The position numbers and the translations under genes are program-made. The notes below the pieces were generated by a model. That model saw only the letters and a program-made list of their open reading frames with translations, made no database searches and was not told the DNA's origin. This document shows positions 1 through 12,449 of a DNA stretch of 64,000 nucleotides, piece by piece (the stretch's first letter is position 1; each line of letters begins with the position of its first letter). Location: positions 6,852,501-6,916,500 of the forward strand of contig JAQISU010000233.1 of NCBI GenBank assembly GCA_029339505.1. The letters run 5' to 3'. Source of the DNA: Unio delphinus (lineage: Eukaryota > Mollusca > Bivalvia > Unionida > Unionidae).

Positions 1-274
1 ATACTTAGTTGAAATCATACGGCCCAGATACATGGTTAATGACCACAACGGTAATATAGACTTTTATCAGGAAGTCCGAGAAGAGTTTCCCTTCCTTAAA
101 TTCATCTATGCATGTAATGAGGGACGGTGTGTGTGTGTGCAAAAGATGGCTGCAATTCGTAGTCAAGCCATTTCTTCACTCATGCTATCATACATGTCAA
201 CTTATTTGAAAAGGGGTAAGAAAGGGGGAAGGGGCAAGGATAATTTGTTCCTACCTCATTCAATCCAACTTTAA
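1..274 (+). repeat. Dispersed repeat R1, copy 1 (left edge beyond window)
   Basis: Nearly identical to 9568-9845: TTAGTTGAAATCATAC, CCACAACGGTAATATAGACT, AAAGATGGCTGCAATTCGTA, AAGGGGCAAGGATAATTTG. The right end coincides with the 3' end of the CR1-like element. The short ORF inside it is not supported as a gene. Confidence 0.93.
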
Positions 275-1432
275 CCTGTGTTTTGAACTTTATGAAACTT
301 CTGGAGTATATATTGAGATGAACCAGGCAGAACTGACTTTACAATAGCCCAGTCTAAGTACTAATGAATAAACAAGCGTTTTAGTGGCATCAAATGAAAG
401 GTATTTGCGAATGGAGCTGATGCGTCTCAGCGCAATGTATGCAGCCTTGCATATGCTCATGACATGATGTTGCAATGTGAGAGTACTGTCTAGAGTAACA
501 CCTCGGTTTCGTACTGACTGTGTGAATTTAATTTTTGGTGTTGCTGACATTTAATGTTTGAGGTAAAGGATGTTAATTAAAAAGTCTGTTGTGATCAGAA
601 TGGCATCCGTTTTACCATCATTCATCTGCAGGTTGTTACATGTCATCCATGATGTCGCATCAGAAGTGAACCTCTCTACTCCTTGGATGGTAGCATCAAC
701 TTCCGTTGGGTGGCTAGATTTGTATAATTAGGTGTCATCAACGTACAAATGTATGATCATATATGACACTTGAGAGCAGTTGTGTGTAAAGAATGAAGAC
801 AAACAGGTCCATGAACATACCCCTGCGAAATACCACCACATATATCAACTGGGCTGGAGTGTATTCCATTTGCAGATACAATTTGTGTCCTGTTGACTAA
901 GTAGGACTTGAACCACAGTAAGGCTGTATTGTGCATGCCAAACACATGCTGGAGATGGTGAAGTAATATATCTTGGTCTATTTCGCCGTACAATGCAGAA
1001 TACTCAAGGTGGGTGTGGACTGGAATCTTTCCGGTAACCAAAGCAGAGAGAATGTCACTAATTATTTTCAGACGAATAGTTTCAGTGCTATGGCAAGGGC
1101 GATATGCAGACTGTACATTGCTAAAAAGACTGTTTGAATTCAAATGAGATACAAGTTGGGTTAGTACAACTTTTTCTAAGATTTTTTATACGATCGGGAA
1201 ATCAGAAACTGGGCGATAGTTCTTTAATTCGGTATGGTCGAGTGTTGGTTTCTTCAGGAGAGGGTTTACAACGGCAGTTTTCAAAAATGATGGGAAATCC
1301 CAGGATGAGAGAAAGAGGTATTAATAACATTAGTTGGTGAAGGCAATATTGGACCTAAGCACTCAAGCACCAGTGATGTTGGAATTGGATCAAGTTCACA
1401 TTACTGGTGTACTCTTCATCACGACTGTCCGT
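271..1432 (-). pseudogene. CR1-like non-LTR retrotransposon, reverse transcriptase and 3' part
   Basis: On the - strand this reads as a decayed CR1-like reverse transcriptase. About 1143-757 carries the SAYRPCHSTET block, a DLSAAFDTIDHDILL-like block in altered form, and an ISQGYVHGP block that corresponds to the usual GVPQGSVLGP motif. About 550-290 carries the C-terminal RNRGVTLDSTLTLQHH, CKAAYIALRRISSIRKYL and LVYSLVL blocks. Frameshifts separate the pieces, and the YADD catalytic region is not preserved in any open frame. The element continues beyond SINE insertions at 1446-1699 and 1801-2115. It ends near 271, where a dispersed repeat begins. Confidence 0.85.
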
Positions 1433-1445
1433 ACTAAATCAATAG

Positions 1446-1699
1446 GGGCCCCGAGTGGCCGAGTGGTCTAAAGCGCTGTCCGTTACGGACCACTGCCATC
1501 TCACCTCTGTCTGCGTGGGTTCGAGTCTAAGATTCGGCTAATGTAGTTAAGTGAGAATGCTTGCCAGTAGCTTCTCGTGGGTCGGTGGTTCTTTCCGGGG
1601 TTTTTCCGGTTTCTTCCTCCACCACTAATACTGGCCGCCATGTATAGCCTATAGGCTATGTGCTGAAAAATGGCGTTAAACCAAAAAACAAACAAACAA
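1446..1699 (+). mobile_element. SINE family A, copy A1 (complete, with TSD)
   Basis: A 254-bp tRNA-derived SINE. The head has a class-II tRNA-like A box (GTGGCCGAGTGGTCTAAAGC, Leu/Ser-like) and a B box GGGTTCGAGTC. The body ends with the family hallmarks GGCCGCCATGTATAG and AAAAATGGCGTTAAA, then a CAAA-rich tail. A perfect 13-bp target duplication, ACTAAATCAATAG, flanks it at 1433-1445 and 1700-1712, so it is a clean retrotransposed copy inside the CR1-like element. Confidence 0.93.
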
Positions 1700-1800
1700 A
1701 CTAAATCAATAGAGACAGGTTCAATGCTCCTACTGGTTGTCGCTGAAATTTTGTATCGCAACTGTATATGGTGACGATGAGACAATTGAATAATAAAACT

Positions 1801-2115
1801 GCTCCGGTGGACTAGTTGTTAGAGATTTCGCCGCGGAAACGACAGGTCGTGGGTTCGATCCCCGACTGAGTCATACCAAAGACTTACAAAAATGTTACTA
1901 ACAGCTGCCTTGCTTGACGCTCAGCATTATGAGGCTAGTGTTACGACTGGTCGGCCTGGTGTCCGAAATGCGACTGGGAGGGACATCATGCTTAGCTACA
2001 TGTCTGCGGCATGATGCCCCAGTGCTAGACATCACTATAAACTGCCTCTCTGCAAAGATCGTAGCGATATGACTGAAAATTGTTAAAGCTACGTTAAAAT
2101 TCCTAATCAAACAAA
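1801..2115 (+). mobile_element. SINE family B, copy B1
   Basis: About 315 bp. The tRNA-like head starts GCTCCGGTGG, with a B box GTGGGTTCGATCC near 1850-1862. The body holds TCATACCAAAGACTTA and the hairpin pair GGGACATCATG / CATGATGCCCC, and the end is TACGTTAAAATTCCTAATC. It sits inside the CR1-like LINE. Flanks share an imperfect AATnAAAACT that may be the target duplication. Confidence 0.9.
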
Positions 2116-2590
2116 GTCAATTAAAACTGTGCTGTCAAACGTATCTTTAATGGTTTGTAATTTGTCACGGAAGAAATTTGCATACAGTTTCAGAAGGTCC
2201 ACGGGAGAGAAGGTAGTCGGAAGTGGTGTAACTTTGTTCATTGACATTAGTTTGTTAGTAATCTCGAAAAGCTCTTTGCAGCTTGAACTTTCCATGATCT
2301 CCGTGTGATAATTTGACTAAATTTTCTTGTGTCTGTGGTGTTCTTCATAGCGGCTTCATATATGTGTTTGTGAATAGTGATTCTGGGGAAAGCCAAAGAC
2401 TATCTATCCACTTAACGTCCGTCTCCTTTAGCAGTGCAAAGGTCCCTAATAATCCTATACCACATAGAACAATTTTGAACTGATACTCTGCACTTTGTGG
2501 CTGGTGCATGTTTTTCAAGCAAGGAACACAGGAAGTTATCGAGTTGTTCTGCTGTAGGAGGTATGCAAGTTGTTAGATTTGCTTGGATGT
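2116..2590 (-). pseudogene. CR1-like retrotransposon, endonuclease-RT linker portion
   Basis: Continuation upstream (on the - strand) of the element at 271-1432. 2295-2107 includes ELFEITNKL and VTPLPTTFSPVDLL, matching the linker ahead of CR1 reverse transcriptases. 2585-2300 reads, in another frame, with HAPATKCRVSVQN and a WYRIIRDL block equivalent to the usual HAP...PWY...I region between endonuclease and RT. In-frame stops and frameshifts make it non-functional. The endonuclease domain itself is not found; SINE copy B2 starts where the homology ends. Confidence 0.75.
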
Positions 2591-2600
2591 CATGTTTTTG

Positions 2601-2915
2601 TTTGTTTGATTAGGATTTTTAACGTAACTTTAACAATTTTTCAGTGATATCACTCCGATGTATGCAGTGAGGCAGTTTATAGTAATGTCTAGCACTGGGG
2701 CATCATGCCGCAGACATGTAGCATGATGTCCCACCCAGTCGCATTATCCTGACACCAGGCCGACCAGTCCTAACACTAACCTCTCAATGCTAAGCATCAA
2801 GCGAGGCAGCTATTAGTACCATTTTTGTAAGTCTTTGGTATGATTCGGTCGGGGATCGAACCCACAAACTTCCGATTCTGCGGCAGACGCTCCAACAATT
2901 AGGCCACTGGAGCGA
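2601..2915 (-). mobile_element. SINE family B, copy B2
   Basis: Full-length reverse-orientation copy: GATTAGGATTTTTAACGT at the left, hairpin arms near 2697-2735, TAAGTCTTTGGTATGA, the B box complement GGGATCGAACCC, and a head ending CCACTGGAGCG. It abuts the decayed CR1-like coding sequence. Confidence 0.92.
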
Positions 2916-2919
2916 TTCT

Positions 2920-4525
2920 TATGTTGTTTGGTGTGTTGTTGTTTTTTGCAGGTAATTAAACAGGTTGTTTGCATTTGCAATGAAACAAAAGCATGAAAAG
3001 GAGAATATTTTATTTACTAATTTCTTACATCTGATGCTATGACCTTCTAAAAAATACCACATTTGTCACCAGAGATGGAATTTCTAATCTGGCCTGTTAT
3101 CCCTAACTGTACGTTATTTCCATTTAACTTACTTCAGTGTGTGCGTAATCTCGCATGAGGAAAACATACAATCTTGTGACAACGAGATAGCTTATGACCA
3201 CGCGATGTGAGAAACAATAAAATTTGTTTGGTATTGTGGTTTTAACGTCATTTTTCAGCACACGAAAAGCCATATCAGATAGGAGGAGCCTGGAGAAAAT
3301 CATATGAGAGGAACCACTAGCCCACAGGAAGCTGCTTGCAGGCCGAACCGGGATTAGAACCCACGTGATATAGGGGAGATGTCAGTGATCGGTAAAGGCA
3401 GTCGAATCGGGCCACACGGCCAACCTTTTATAACCCGAACACAGGAATTGTAAAATATTTATTTACCCTGCGAGTTTGGTAGGATTTTTGGAATAGAAAC
3501 AAGAAAGTGGTGATTTAATTAGTTTATACGGTAACAACTCAAAAACAGCTGAATCAATACTATTTAAAACTCTAACAAGGTAATCATCGTGTCAGAATTG
3601 TGAATAGGCATACTGTTGACAACATCCCCAATTTGTTTTCATTAGTCTTGAAAAGACACGTGTAATACGGTAAATTGTTGAAGAATATGTAAACTGTTGT
3701 CGTTTATACGTTCTGTTAGGAGCTATTGCGGTCAGTTCAACAAACTGTTACCATGCCAACCATAAATCATCTTACCTCGGAAAGGAAACTCCATCATAGT
3801 TACGCATTTGGGCTTTCGTTCACATTTTGATTACATGTTTAAAATCTGGTTTGGCGCTTAATGGCACAGCAGCACAAGTAGGTTATTTAGTGCTGAGACA
3901 ATTTTAGTAAAGTACATTGCTCATGGACACACCACGGTAGCTGACCGAGTGGTGCAACTGCAGGAATTAAACAGATTTAAAATTTGGGACTACACTTTTC
4001 TTAACTTTCTTAAATGTCAGTAATACAGATGTGGCTATAATGTGCATGGGTCCGTTGACAAATACGTCGGAACCAATCATTTCAGTTGCAGTGGTCTCGA
4101 GATAGCCGTTACAAAAGCAAAACCCAGAAAAAAACCAAAACAAAGATAATAAAAAAAAAACAATAATCACCACCCCCACCCCCAAAAAATGTTGATATTT
4201 TGCTTAATCTACATTAGCATAACAAATTAATTATCAGCATGTATTTATATTTGTGCATTGATTATTTCCCTTTATCGTCCTTGTGGCTTTTGCAACCGTT
4301 TTGGAAATCTATACATAGGAAATCGAATCATATTCTCTAGAAATTGAATGAGAAGGTAACTAGTACCTAGATTTTACAATATTTAATACAAAATGTAAAA
4401 AAAAAAAATTGAAAAAGGGGGCGAAGTATAATGCAACTATCTCTCAAACAAAGCAGTCTAAATACAAGTTCAGGATATATATCTAACAATAAAATAATTA
4501 GAGATACTTAACCAAATAAATTATG
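2920..4525. other. Non-coding stretch (apart from the old SINE A10)
   Basis: AT-rich. I see no gene or element besides the A10 SINE and homopolymer runs near 4149-4170 and 4398. Confidence 0.6.
3226..3427 (-). mobile_element. SINE family A, copy A10 (old, diverged)
   Basis: Reverse copy recognised by TTTTAACGTCATTTTTCAGC at the left, then GGGATTAGAACCCACG (a decayed B box complement) and a CGGGCCACACGGCCAA head. Strongly diverged and internally deleted. Confidence 0.6.
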
Positions 4526-4568
4526 TATATATGTATGTATGTAGGTAGGTAGGTAGGTAGGTATGTAT
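4526..4568. repeat. Tetranucleotide microsatellite (GTAT)n(GTAG)n
   Basis: A run of GTAT then GTAG then GTAT units. Confidence 0.93.
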
Positions 4569-4579
4569 CCAAATTTCCT

Positions 4580-5620
4580 TGCCACGTCAAAAAAAAAAAA
4601 AGGTCGCAAGTCACAGCTATATAGCTACGACTAAAACAAACGGGGGGTGGGTGGACAATAAGAGAATTCAAACGAAGTTTAAAAAAGACCAATACCAAAT
4701 GAAGCAGGTACCCGCCCCCTCCCCCAGCTGCGACCAAACAAATAGTCAGATTGGTCCAACAACACGGCTTTATAGCAACGTCTCAATTAAAACACATTGG
4801 AAGGACAAGCAAATGGTAAGAAAAACCGTTAATATAATTATAAAACTAACACACAATCATACACAAAGATTTTAGCTGAACTTAAACCAAAGCCAAGAAT
4901 AATAAAGACATCAATCATTCAGATAGCGTACTTTAAATTATTAACAAGTCTCCACCCAATCTCTTATACCCATGACTACGAACAGATGTTATCGACAAAA
5001 ACCCTACCAAATGACCAATCAGGGTAGGGGTCATTAACAACCGAAATCCTACAAGGGAATTACAAATCGATAAAAAGCAGGTCACAAACAGAAAACAGCA
5101 ACAATGCAGAACAAGAAAAACCGCAAGAAATCAGTAGCAGAAATACCAAAGGTCAGAAAAATGAGGTAACATAATATTTAGCGGAAACATCCCAGTATGA
5201 CAAGGAAAACGAGGCCAGATTAGCATAAATACAACTCTGGAACAGAAGGAGAACCATCAGCTACACAGGGAACAAGAAGAAAATGTAGTATAAAAGAGCA
5301 CGAAAACAAGCAGGCTACGGATGAAAGAATGGACGGAAAGAATTTGCCTAACAAAGGAGGAAAGAAAGGAAGCAAAATAGTTTGCCTAACAAAGAAGGAA
5401 AGAATAAGAAATCAATCAAAATAAACGCTCAAAACCCGAACGTACAGAAAAGCATTGCCGTCCCAAACAAAACAGCAACACTCCAACCCAAAATTCCCAT
5501 CTCCACACTCCCATCCCAGGAGCACAAAAATATTGTAATAAATTTGGAGTATGCGCATTTGATAGCGCCCCGTTTTTAAGCAATTCTTAGATTTATTTAT
5601 GTGATTGTTGGGATTCGGCG
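4580..5620. other. A-rich, strand-asymmetric stretch of unknown origin
   Basis: The + strand is strikingly rich in A and poor in T and G, unlike its neighbours, with many AAA, CAA and GAA triplets. Several short Lys/Asn/Gln-rich ORFs result. This bias is typical of retroelement gag or ORF1 regions, but I recognise no domain. A near-duplicate of about 20 bp (TTTGCCTAACAAAG) stands at 5343 and 5380. Confidence 0.4.
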
Positions 5621-8149
5621 CCATGGAAATATTCCTAGCCCGAAATAATTAGCCAATTAGTAGGAGCAAACGTCATGGAGCAGAGTGTTAGTGAATTTGA
5701 ACCATGCCATGGTTCGCTAGTAGTGAATTTAGGTCCAAACCGAATTACTGTTCCTGGTGTAACATAGTCCATATTAAAATCTAGTGGTGAATAATAGTGT
5801 TGTGGTTGAGATGGCAGTCTTTAGTAGGAAACCAGTAAATTACACAATGGAATCAATAAGTTGGGACTTGGTAGATACCGTTTTTGTGTCCATAGTGGAA
5901 AATAGGCGTAATTATATAAACGTAATACGCCGGTAAACGGGTTTATTGACTGGCCTAGGGTGGCGGAGTTAAATAGTTCCCAGTGAGAAAGGGGATACTA
6001 GTATATTTTTTATGGCATAACCGACTAGCGGTACGTAAATCTGATGATAATGAAGAAAAACCATGCAAATGTGCGGTTATTGGACTTTTGGGCAAGTTGT
6101 TTTAACTGTGGTCTCCAACTGATTAGAGCAAAATTGAGTATATGGAAGTCTTTGGAAATTTGGGGAAAACATATGACTTCCAACGGGATTCGCGCCAGAG
6201 ATTTGACACCGCTCGGTCAAGTGAATACCCCTGTGCGTGTAACAATATGTTGCACACATACAATACTGCACACAGAGAACATGTATATCTACAACAGGCT
6301 GAAAGTACAGCATGCAATTCTTCCCTCAATGAAAAATTAAAAACAGAAAAGAACAACAAAAAACAAACACAAAAACCACAGACACCGTTATATAATATGA
6401 TCTCGTCTTGATCAAAGAAAACTCTCTTTAGAAGAAAACTTTACTGGCCCTGAAAAGATCCCGATTTTTCTGCCCCATTGCATGAAATAGAGACAAACGA
6501 ATTGTTATCGCAAAGAATTAAACAGCTGTTCTGAGCCAAAACAATTCAGCAAAGATCTTGGAAAATATAGGTAGGGATAGTACACGAAAAGCAACACACA
6601 CACATAATACGAACATTCACAACTCAGGAAGATTCGAATCGGATGTGACTATCACATGTTTGGCGGTAGGGGAAGGACCGCCTGTAACATAGGGCACATA
6701 TTCAGAATAATGATGATAATGCTGCTTGATTACAAGGTCGCAGTTTTCATCGAAGATGCACGAACGAGGGCATTACGAGCGCCTATGCCTTTCGGAAGCT
6801 TGCAATGGTGGCATTAAGAAAGAGGTTGAACGGATAAATTGCTAGTACATAGCCAGCAAGCGTGGGCAACCAACTAATTGTACATGCCCATCGGCAATGA
6901 ACGACTTTTATTCCACTCAATCAATTAATCAATCATATTACTCGGGTGCCTGACCCCGGCAGAGCTTACATTTATGACCATCCGTCGCGTGTGTATGTTG
7001 ATTTTGGCTCCCCATCCCCGAAAATATGGCTTTGCCGGAGAATAAAGTCCTGCCGATGCCTATAGTTCTATATCTTGTTTAACATCCACGAAGCAATTTC
7101 ACACCTACCACTATGTTTACTTTGAGTAATAGATGGTTTTATAAGTGGGCATGGATTTTAAATTACTGACCAAGTTTGGACATAAGTTTCTTGTCTCCAT
7201 GCCTAAAAATTAGAATGCCGGTTTTGATTATTTCATAGTCAAATTAAATGTCAGTTCCCTCGGACGTATCAGGAATATATTAGCATGATACATTCCGGAG
7301 AACTACAATCAACGTATTCAATCTAAATTAAATTGTCCGTTGCGTTTTAGATTGTGAACAAATTATTTCATTTCACCGATTTTATACATCGTCCACGCGT
7401 TTTAACTAAACGGATGATCGAGTTTATACCTTTTACAGTTCATCTTCTAAATTAAAGTAATTCAGAGTACAGAGTCACTGCGTCAAAGTCGCTAGATAAT
7501 CGCGACCGCTATGTGGTTTTTTTAATATACAATTTTGGTCATTATCTCGACGCAGACTAACTAAGAGATCATGTATGTATGTTAAACCAACAAATTAGTT
7601 CCAAACACGTGACCCCATAACTTTGTTTAATTTTGATAAATTACTCAAGCCATTCTAATACATCTTTTGCAATAAATTTTACAGCAAGCAAAATTCTTTC
7701 CAATTATGTGTGGTAATATGTTTTTGCAAAGCGTAAAATTGCCAATACTTATTGGAATACGTCTGTTGTCTAATCTACATTTCGAACGGTGCGTATTTTG
7801 TACAGTGTAATACGTTTCAGTTTTGGTGCAAGTAAATCATTCTGGTTGTTTGCAATATCATTCTGCCTAAAAAGAAATGATCGGTTTCGAAAAGACATAT
7901 ACTCAGGAACTTGTGAATTTTGTTAATGTGTTTGACAATAACAAGCCGAAATAACACCTGCATTATACGATTTTTCATTTCGATAAACAAAAATATTAAC
8001 TTAAGACCAATGCACTTCCACTGAAGATTTAGATGACTTAAGACTTTCTTCAATACAGCTTCGATAAATACCGCGGTATATAAAGAGAAGATGAAGGATT
8101 GATGTATTTATTAATATATCGACAAATATTTGAATCCTATTGGAAAACA
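5621..8149. other. Non-coding stretch
   Basis: No gene, tandem array or recognised element seen; short ORFs only. Confidence 0.6.
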
Positions 8150-8640
8150 TTTTTGTAATATACCAATAGAAAAAAATGGTATTTTTTTGAGCATTAATAA
8201 ACACAACTTGGCCACCACAATGTGTGGTGATATAATTTTCCTAACTCGTGGCATATTTAGTAGCATGGCTGGGAGGGTAAATTCCCCCTGGACGCCTGGA
8301 GAAGGGGAGGGGGCGGTTATTAGTTTTTTTTTCTTCATCTGAAATGTTTAAGTATTTCACTCTCACACTGTTGTAACGGGGGCAATTCTTCAACACCTTT
8401 ATGTGCGGGGATAGATGTTTTTGGTAACTGGCATAAAATCTATTCTCTATATCAAACTAGAAGCGCCAATAAAGAACATTATCCCCACCCCACCCCATAT
8501 TTGGCGTCTCAAATCCTCGCGACAGGGACCTTTTTTCATTTTACCGATATCTATTTTTGTACCTTGTGGTGAGAAATGGCCAGACGAATTACTGGGCTAT
8601 CCACACACAACTAGACACAAAGTTCTTAATTCGAGTATTA
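8150..8640 (+). repeat. Dispersed repeat R2, copy 1
   Basis: Shares an ordered set of blocks with 12450-12850: a G-rich stretch, TTTCACTCTCACACTGTTGT, AACGGGGGCAATTCTTCAA, a second G-rich stretch, TAACTGGCATAAAATCTATT and CGCCAATAAAGAACATT. Both copies are non-coding and diverged. Confidence 0.65.
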
Positions 8641-9567
8641 CCCAATTTGTTACTTATCATTTGATATGTATAATATGGGATACAATACTTCCATGACACA
8701 TGTCATTTATACAGAAAGAGCATCAAATGCACGTTCACGCCGTGCACCTGCGACATTAGTAGTCATGTACTGCACATTACCACTCACCAATTGTTCCAGT
8801 TTTTGACATTGAAGTTCAGGATGTGTAATATGATTTCACAGCAGCTAAATATGTCCCAATTATCACAAATATATTTTATGTGTATAGTCTCCCACGTTTG
8901 TTAGCGCCAAGCTAGGCAAGCTCTGCAATTGTATTTTTATTATTTTACATTCCATTTGAAAGCAGATGCTCGTAATGTCCCATCTGCTTTCTGACTGGGA
9001 TATACCAGACTTTAATATCTTTTTTTTTTTATATAAACTTAAGATTTCTGTGCATGTTGTAATCTTTGCTCTGTGATTTTTAAATGAGTACAGCAAAGAC
9101 TAAACAGTATAAGTAATTCTAATTGATGTTCGGAGTACCTAGAGTACATTACTGAGGTAACGACATTTAATCCACTGTCACTTAAAGAATAAATTTAAAA
9201 AAAAAATAATTCCATAATTTACTACAAATTTAACGTAGTCGAAAATATTTCACATTCAGGTTTGAATTAACCCGTAAAAGATGTAAAGTCCAGGTAATTC
9301 AAACACAAGATCGGTAACCGCTATTGTCCGAATATATTATGATGCTAAGGCCTTTGTCCATGTGCTTCCATATACATGTATGTGAATTGTTTCATAATAC
9401 GCGTATTATTCGATAAAGGACTAGTTTTGTGTGGCGGCTTATAAAAAGAAATGAAATATTAGTTTTAGTGCCGTTGATTAAATATTTTATTTTGTAATTA
9501 ATTATTATAATAGTGTAATTTAGATGCTGATATCAGTCAGAATTAATTATAATATAAAGTTTCTGGT

Positions 9568-9845
9568 ATACTTAGTTGAAATCATACAGTCCAGATACAT
9601 GGTTAATGACCACAACGGTAATATAGACTTTTATCAGGAAGTCTGAGACGAATTTCAATTCCATACATTCATGTATTTCATCTATACATGTAATGGGGGA
9701 GGGTGTGTGTGTGTAAAAGATGGCTGCAATTCGTAGTCAAGCCAGTTCTCCACTCATGCTATCATACATGTCAACTTATTTGAAAAGGGGGAAGAAATGG
9801 GGAAGGGGCAAGGATAATTTGTTCCTACCTCGTTCAATCCAACTT
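9568..9845 (+). repeat. Dispersed repeat R1, copy 2
   Basis: Direct repeat of positions 1-274, offset about 9567 bp, with scattered substitutions and small indels (GGAGGGTGTGTGTGTG and others). The sequence that follows is unrelated to the CR1-like element that follows copy 1. Confidence 0.93.
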
Positions 9846-10651
9846 CAGCCTTTCATTACAGTCAGATTTATCCTTGCAGCCACCAACGACCCTGAAGTTC
9901 CGTTCGTTTGATACGTCAGAAGATATATTTCAAAAATAATCAACTGTATCACTCTGGACAACGAAACTCCGTACAGAATTCGGCACACAACGAAACAGCC
10001 ACCACAAAAGTTACATTTACACGTGGATGTAGGTTTTGTGAATATGTGTGGTGCTTGTGTACTTACCATGTTGTGAAGAATATTCGAACTCTGGCAGAAA
10101 AAAAAAGCGTAGGATAACGCAGTTCTCACGTAGGACTCGATGTGCCTCTAGTGAGACTTGTTCTGTAAATGTTTCTAAGCGACCTGGACTTTATCTCATT
10201 ATACATATATATTGGCACATGTAGCTGGAATCACGTGGGAAGCGTTGTCGGAGATCACCGTCTTGCGTTAATAGGAGCAGCATCGTTTAGAAGTACTTAG
10301 CTTAAGGGGAGATATCCTTTTAGAAACAATACTTTTAGTTTCTCTGAAATATTAGGGACGGTATTTAATTTGATAATCTATGTAATTAAGTTTGGGTTTT
10401 TTGCCATGAGCTGATCTTTACTAACCCAATCAGGATGTTAATTACACAACAAAGTCATCTTAAAACAACACAGAACAACGACGATGACAACAACTATTTT
10501 TCTTGTGAAGTAATACTAACATAGATCGAAAACGGATTAATTACAAACAATTTTAAAAGTTAATTGTAGGTTCGTACTAAACCACATACATAATAGTAAT
10601 AAAATCATTGAAAAATCATTAGAAAACGGAGACCAACATATATTTATTCTT

Positions 10652-10807
10652 GTTTGTTTTAGGGTTTAACGCCATATGTCAGCACAAGATAGGCTATACA
10701 TGGCGGCCAGTATTGATGGTGGAGGAAGAACCCGGAAAGAATCACCGACCCACGAGAAATTACACACATTAGCCGGATCCGAGACCACTCGGCCATTCGG
10801 GGCCCCT
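10652..10807 (-). mobile_element. SINE family A, copy A2 (internally deleted)
   Basis: Reverse copy: TAGGGTTTAACGCCA, the ATACATGGCGGCCAGTATTG hallmark, then GAGACCACTCGGCCATTCGG and GGCCCC. The part between B box and A box is missing. A short TATTTATT flanks both ends (near 10640 and 10810) and may be the target duplication. Confidence 0.85.
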
Positions 10808-12449
10808 TCTATTTATTAAGACTAAAGTATACGTTATGATGGGGTAGATCTCCAGATGTTATAAAATCTTAAGACATCTTGCTTTGGCCAATTCTAGATA
10901 TACAACAACCTGTCTGTAAATTCTGAAGAATTTAGAAACCAGGGAAGAATTTGTAAAAATATTTTCCATCTCGACACCCTACCCCCTTCTTCACCGGGAA
11001 AGTAGAATTTTTATAGTCGTTTATTTATTAATATATGAACGAGGTTATGAGTTTACTTATTAAACACATTTTTTTTTCTCAGTTTGTCCAGGATGACAAT
11101 TGGGGAAAATATATGTTGAAGATAGATTAATGTATTCATAGTATGCCGTACATAGTTCATGCATTCATTAAGCATCAGCGACTTTTATATATTACACTAT
11201 ATGGTAATGTGGACAGTTTTGCTGATGTGTTTATATATTAATCATTGATTAATCAGAATAGGATTCCTGGACCGTTCAAAGAGGTAAACACGAAATCAAA
11301 TACACTACATTACATACGCAGATGTGAAAGGGGTAGAATATTTATGTCTTACAACTTTTGACAAACAATTTGAAAATAAAAATAAAGTAGTTAATTATGT
11401 CCGTAGCTTGAGAAGACATACGATATTCAAAGAAATCAATTAGAAATCGGAATTAATAGCAGCAAACTAAAATGGAAGTTATTTGTATGAATTGTGGTTG
11501 CAGTGACTCTTTAATCAGTTTTCAAAGTCTCAAATATCAGAGATAGTTTGATTAAACATAAGCAGTAGATGGAATAGTCTGGATGGATGATAAGTTTTGT
11601 GGTGGGTTTTTTTAAATATTTTTTTTTGATTTTGTAGAATTCCATTAGTCAATTCCATTGACGATCCCCTGTGTAAAACCTCTAAGTAGGGGCCACTTAA
11701 GGGTAGGATTTCCATTTTCTTGGAATGTGCATGGTAAACAAAAAGTCGTGTAAGCAGAATTGCATACCTGATTATTATAACATTTTACGTTTTAGCGAAA
11801 CCTGGGTATCTCCCCAGTTCACCACAGAGAACATCAGAATAATTAAATTTGTTTCTCCCTTAATAATCGTCTGCCATTTTTTAAAATGAATTTGTTCTGC
11901 ATCGTTTCTTGTGATATCCTGTTCTCTGCTTCGTATGTTCCATGCGTTGCAATCCGAGCATACGAAGCAGGAAACCAGACTATTTCTGGGTAGTAACCCC
12001 CATATCCAGTGGCAGGGCGACGCTTTGGGGCGACTGGGGCCAATTTTCTTCCGTATGTATCGCCCCCTACTTTGCTAGTGAGAATATTTTTATGTCAGTT
12101 GCCAACCTCTATACTCAATGCCACCAGTATAAATATATCGTTTTGAAGAATTGTCCCAGTTATACAAAGATGAGGTGAAAGACTATAAATTTTAAACTTC
12201 CAAAAGTTAAGCTTCCGACCGCATCCCTCTATCGCCTGGCGCACGAAGACACCATTACGCTTTGTCACCACCTAGGTTTGCATTAATCACAAATTGTTCA
12301 TGGCTACGCAAGAATACCTAAGTGTTCCGGGGAATTTAACACTTTGTAATTTACATAGATTAATTAAATACACTGTTCTACATGTTAGAAGGACGTCGAT
12401 TCAACTTTTTTTGGAAAGGGGGGGGGGGAGGGGGGGTTTCGACGTAAAT

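Noticed and set aside
1134..1340. + strand 68-codon ORF
   Set aside because: Antisense to the CR1-like reverse transcriptase.
1446..1530. tRNA genes at SINE heads (also at 1801, 20655, 43.9-44.2, 44.9 and 57.6 kb)
   Set aside because: A and B boxes are present but the cloverleaf is not complete and the sequence continues into a shared SINE body; they are SINE promoters, not tRNA genes.
4579..5579. Lys/Asn-rich ORFs as genes
   Set aside because: Composition follows from the A-rich strand; no domain recognised.
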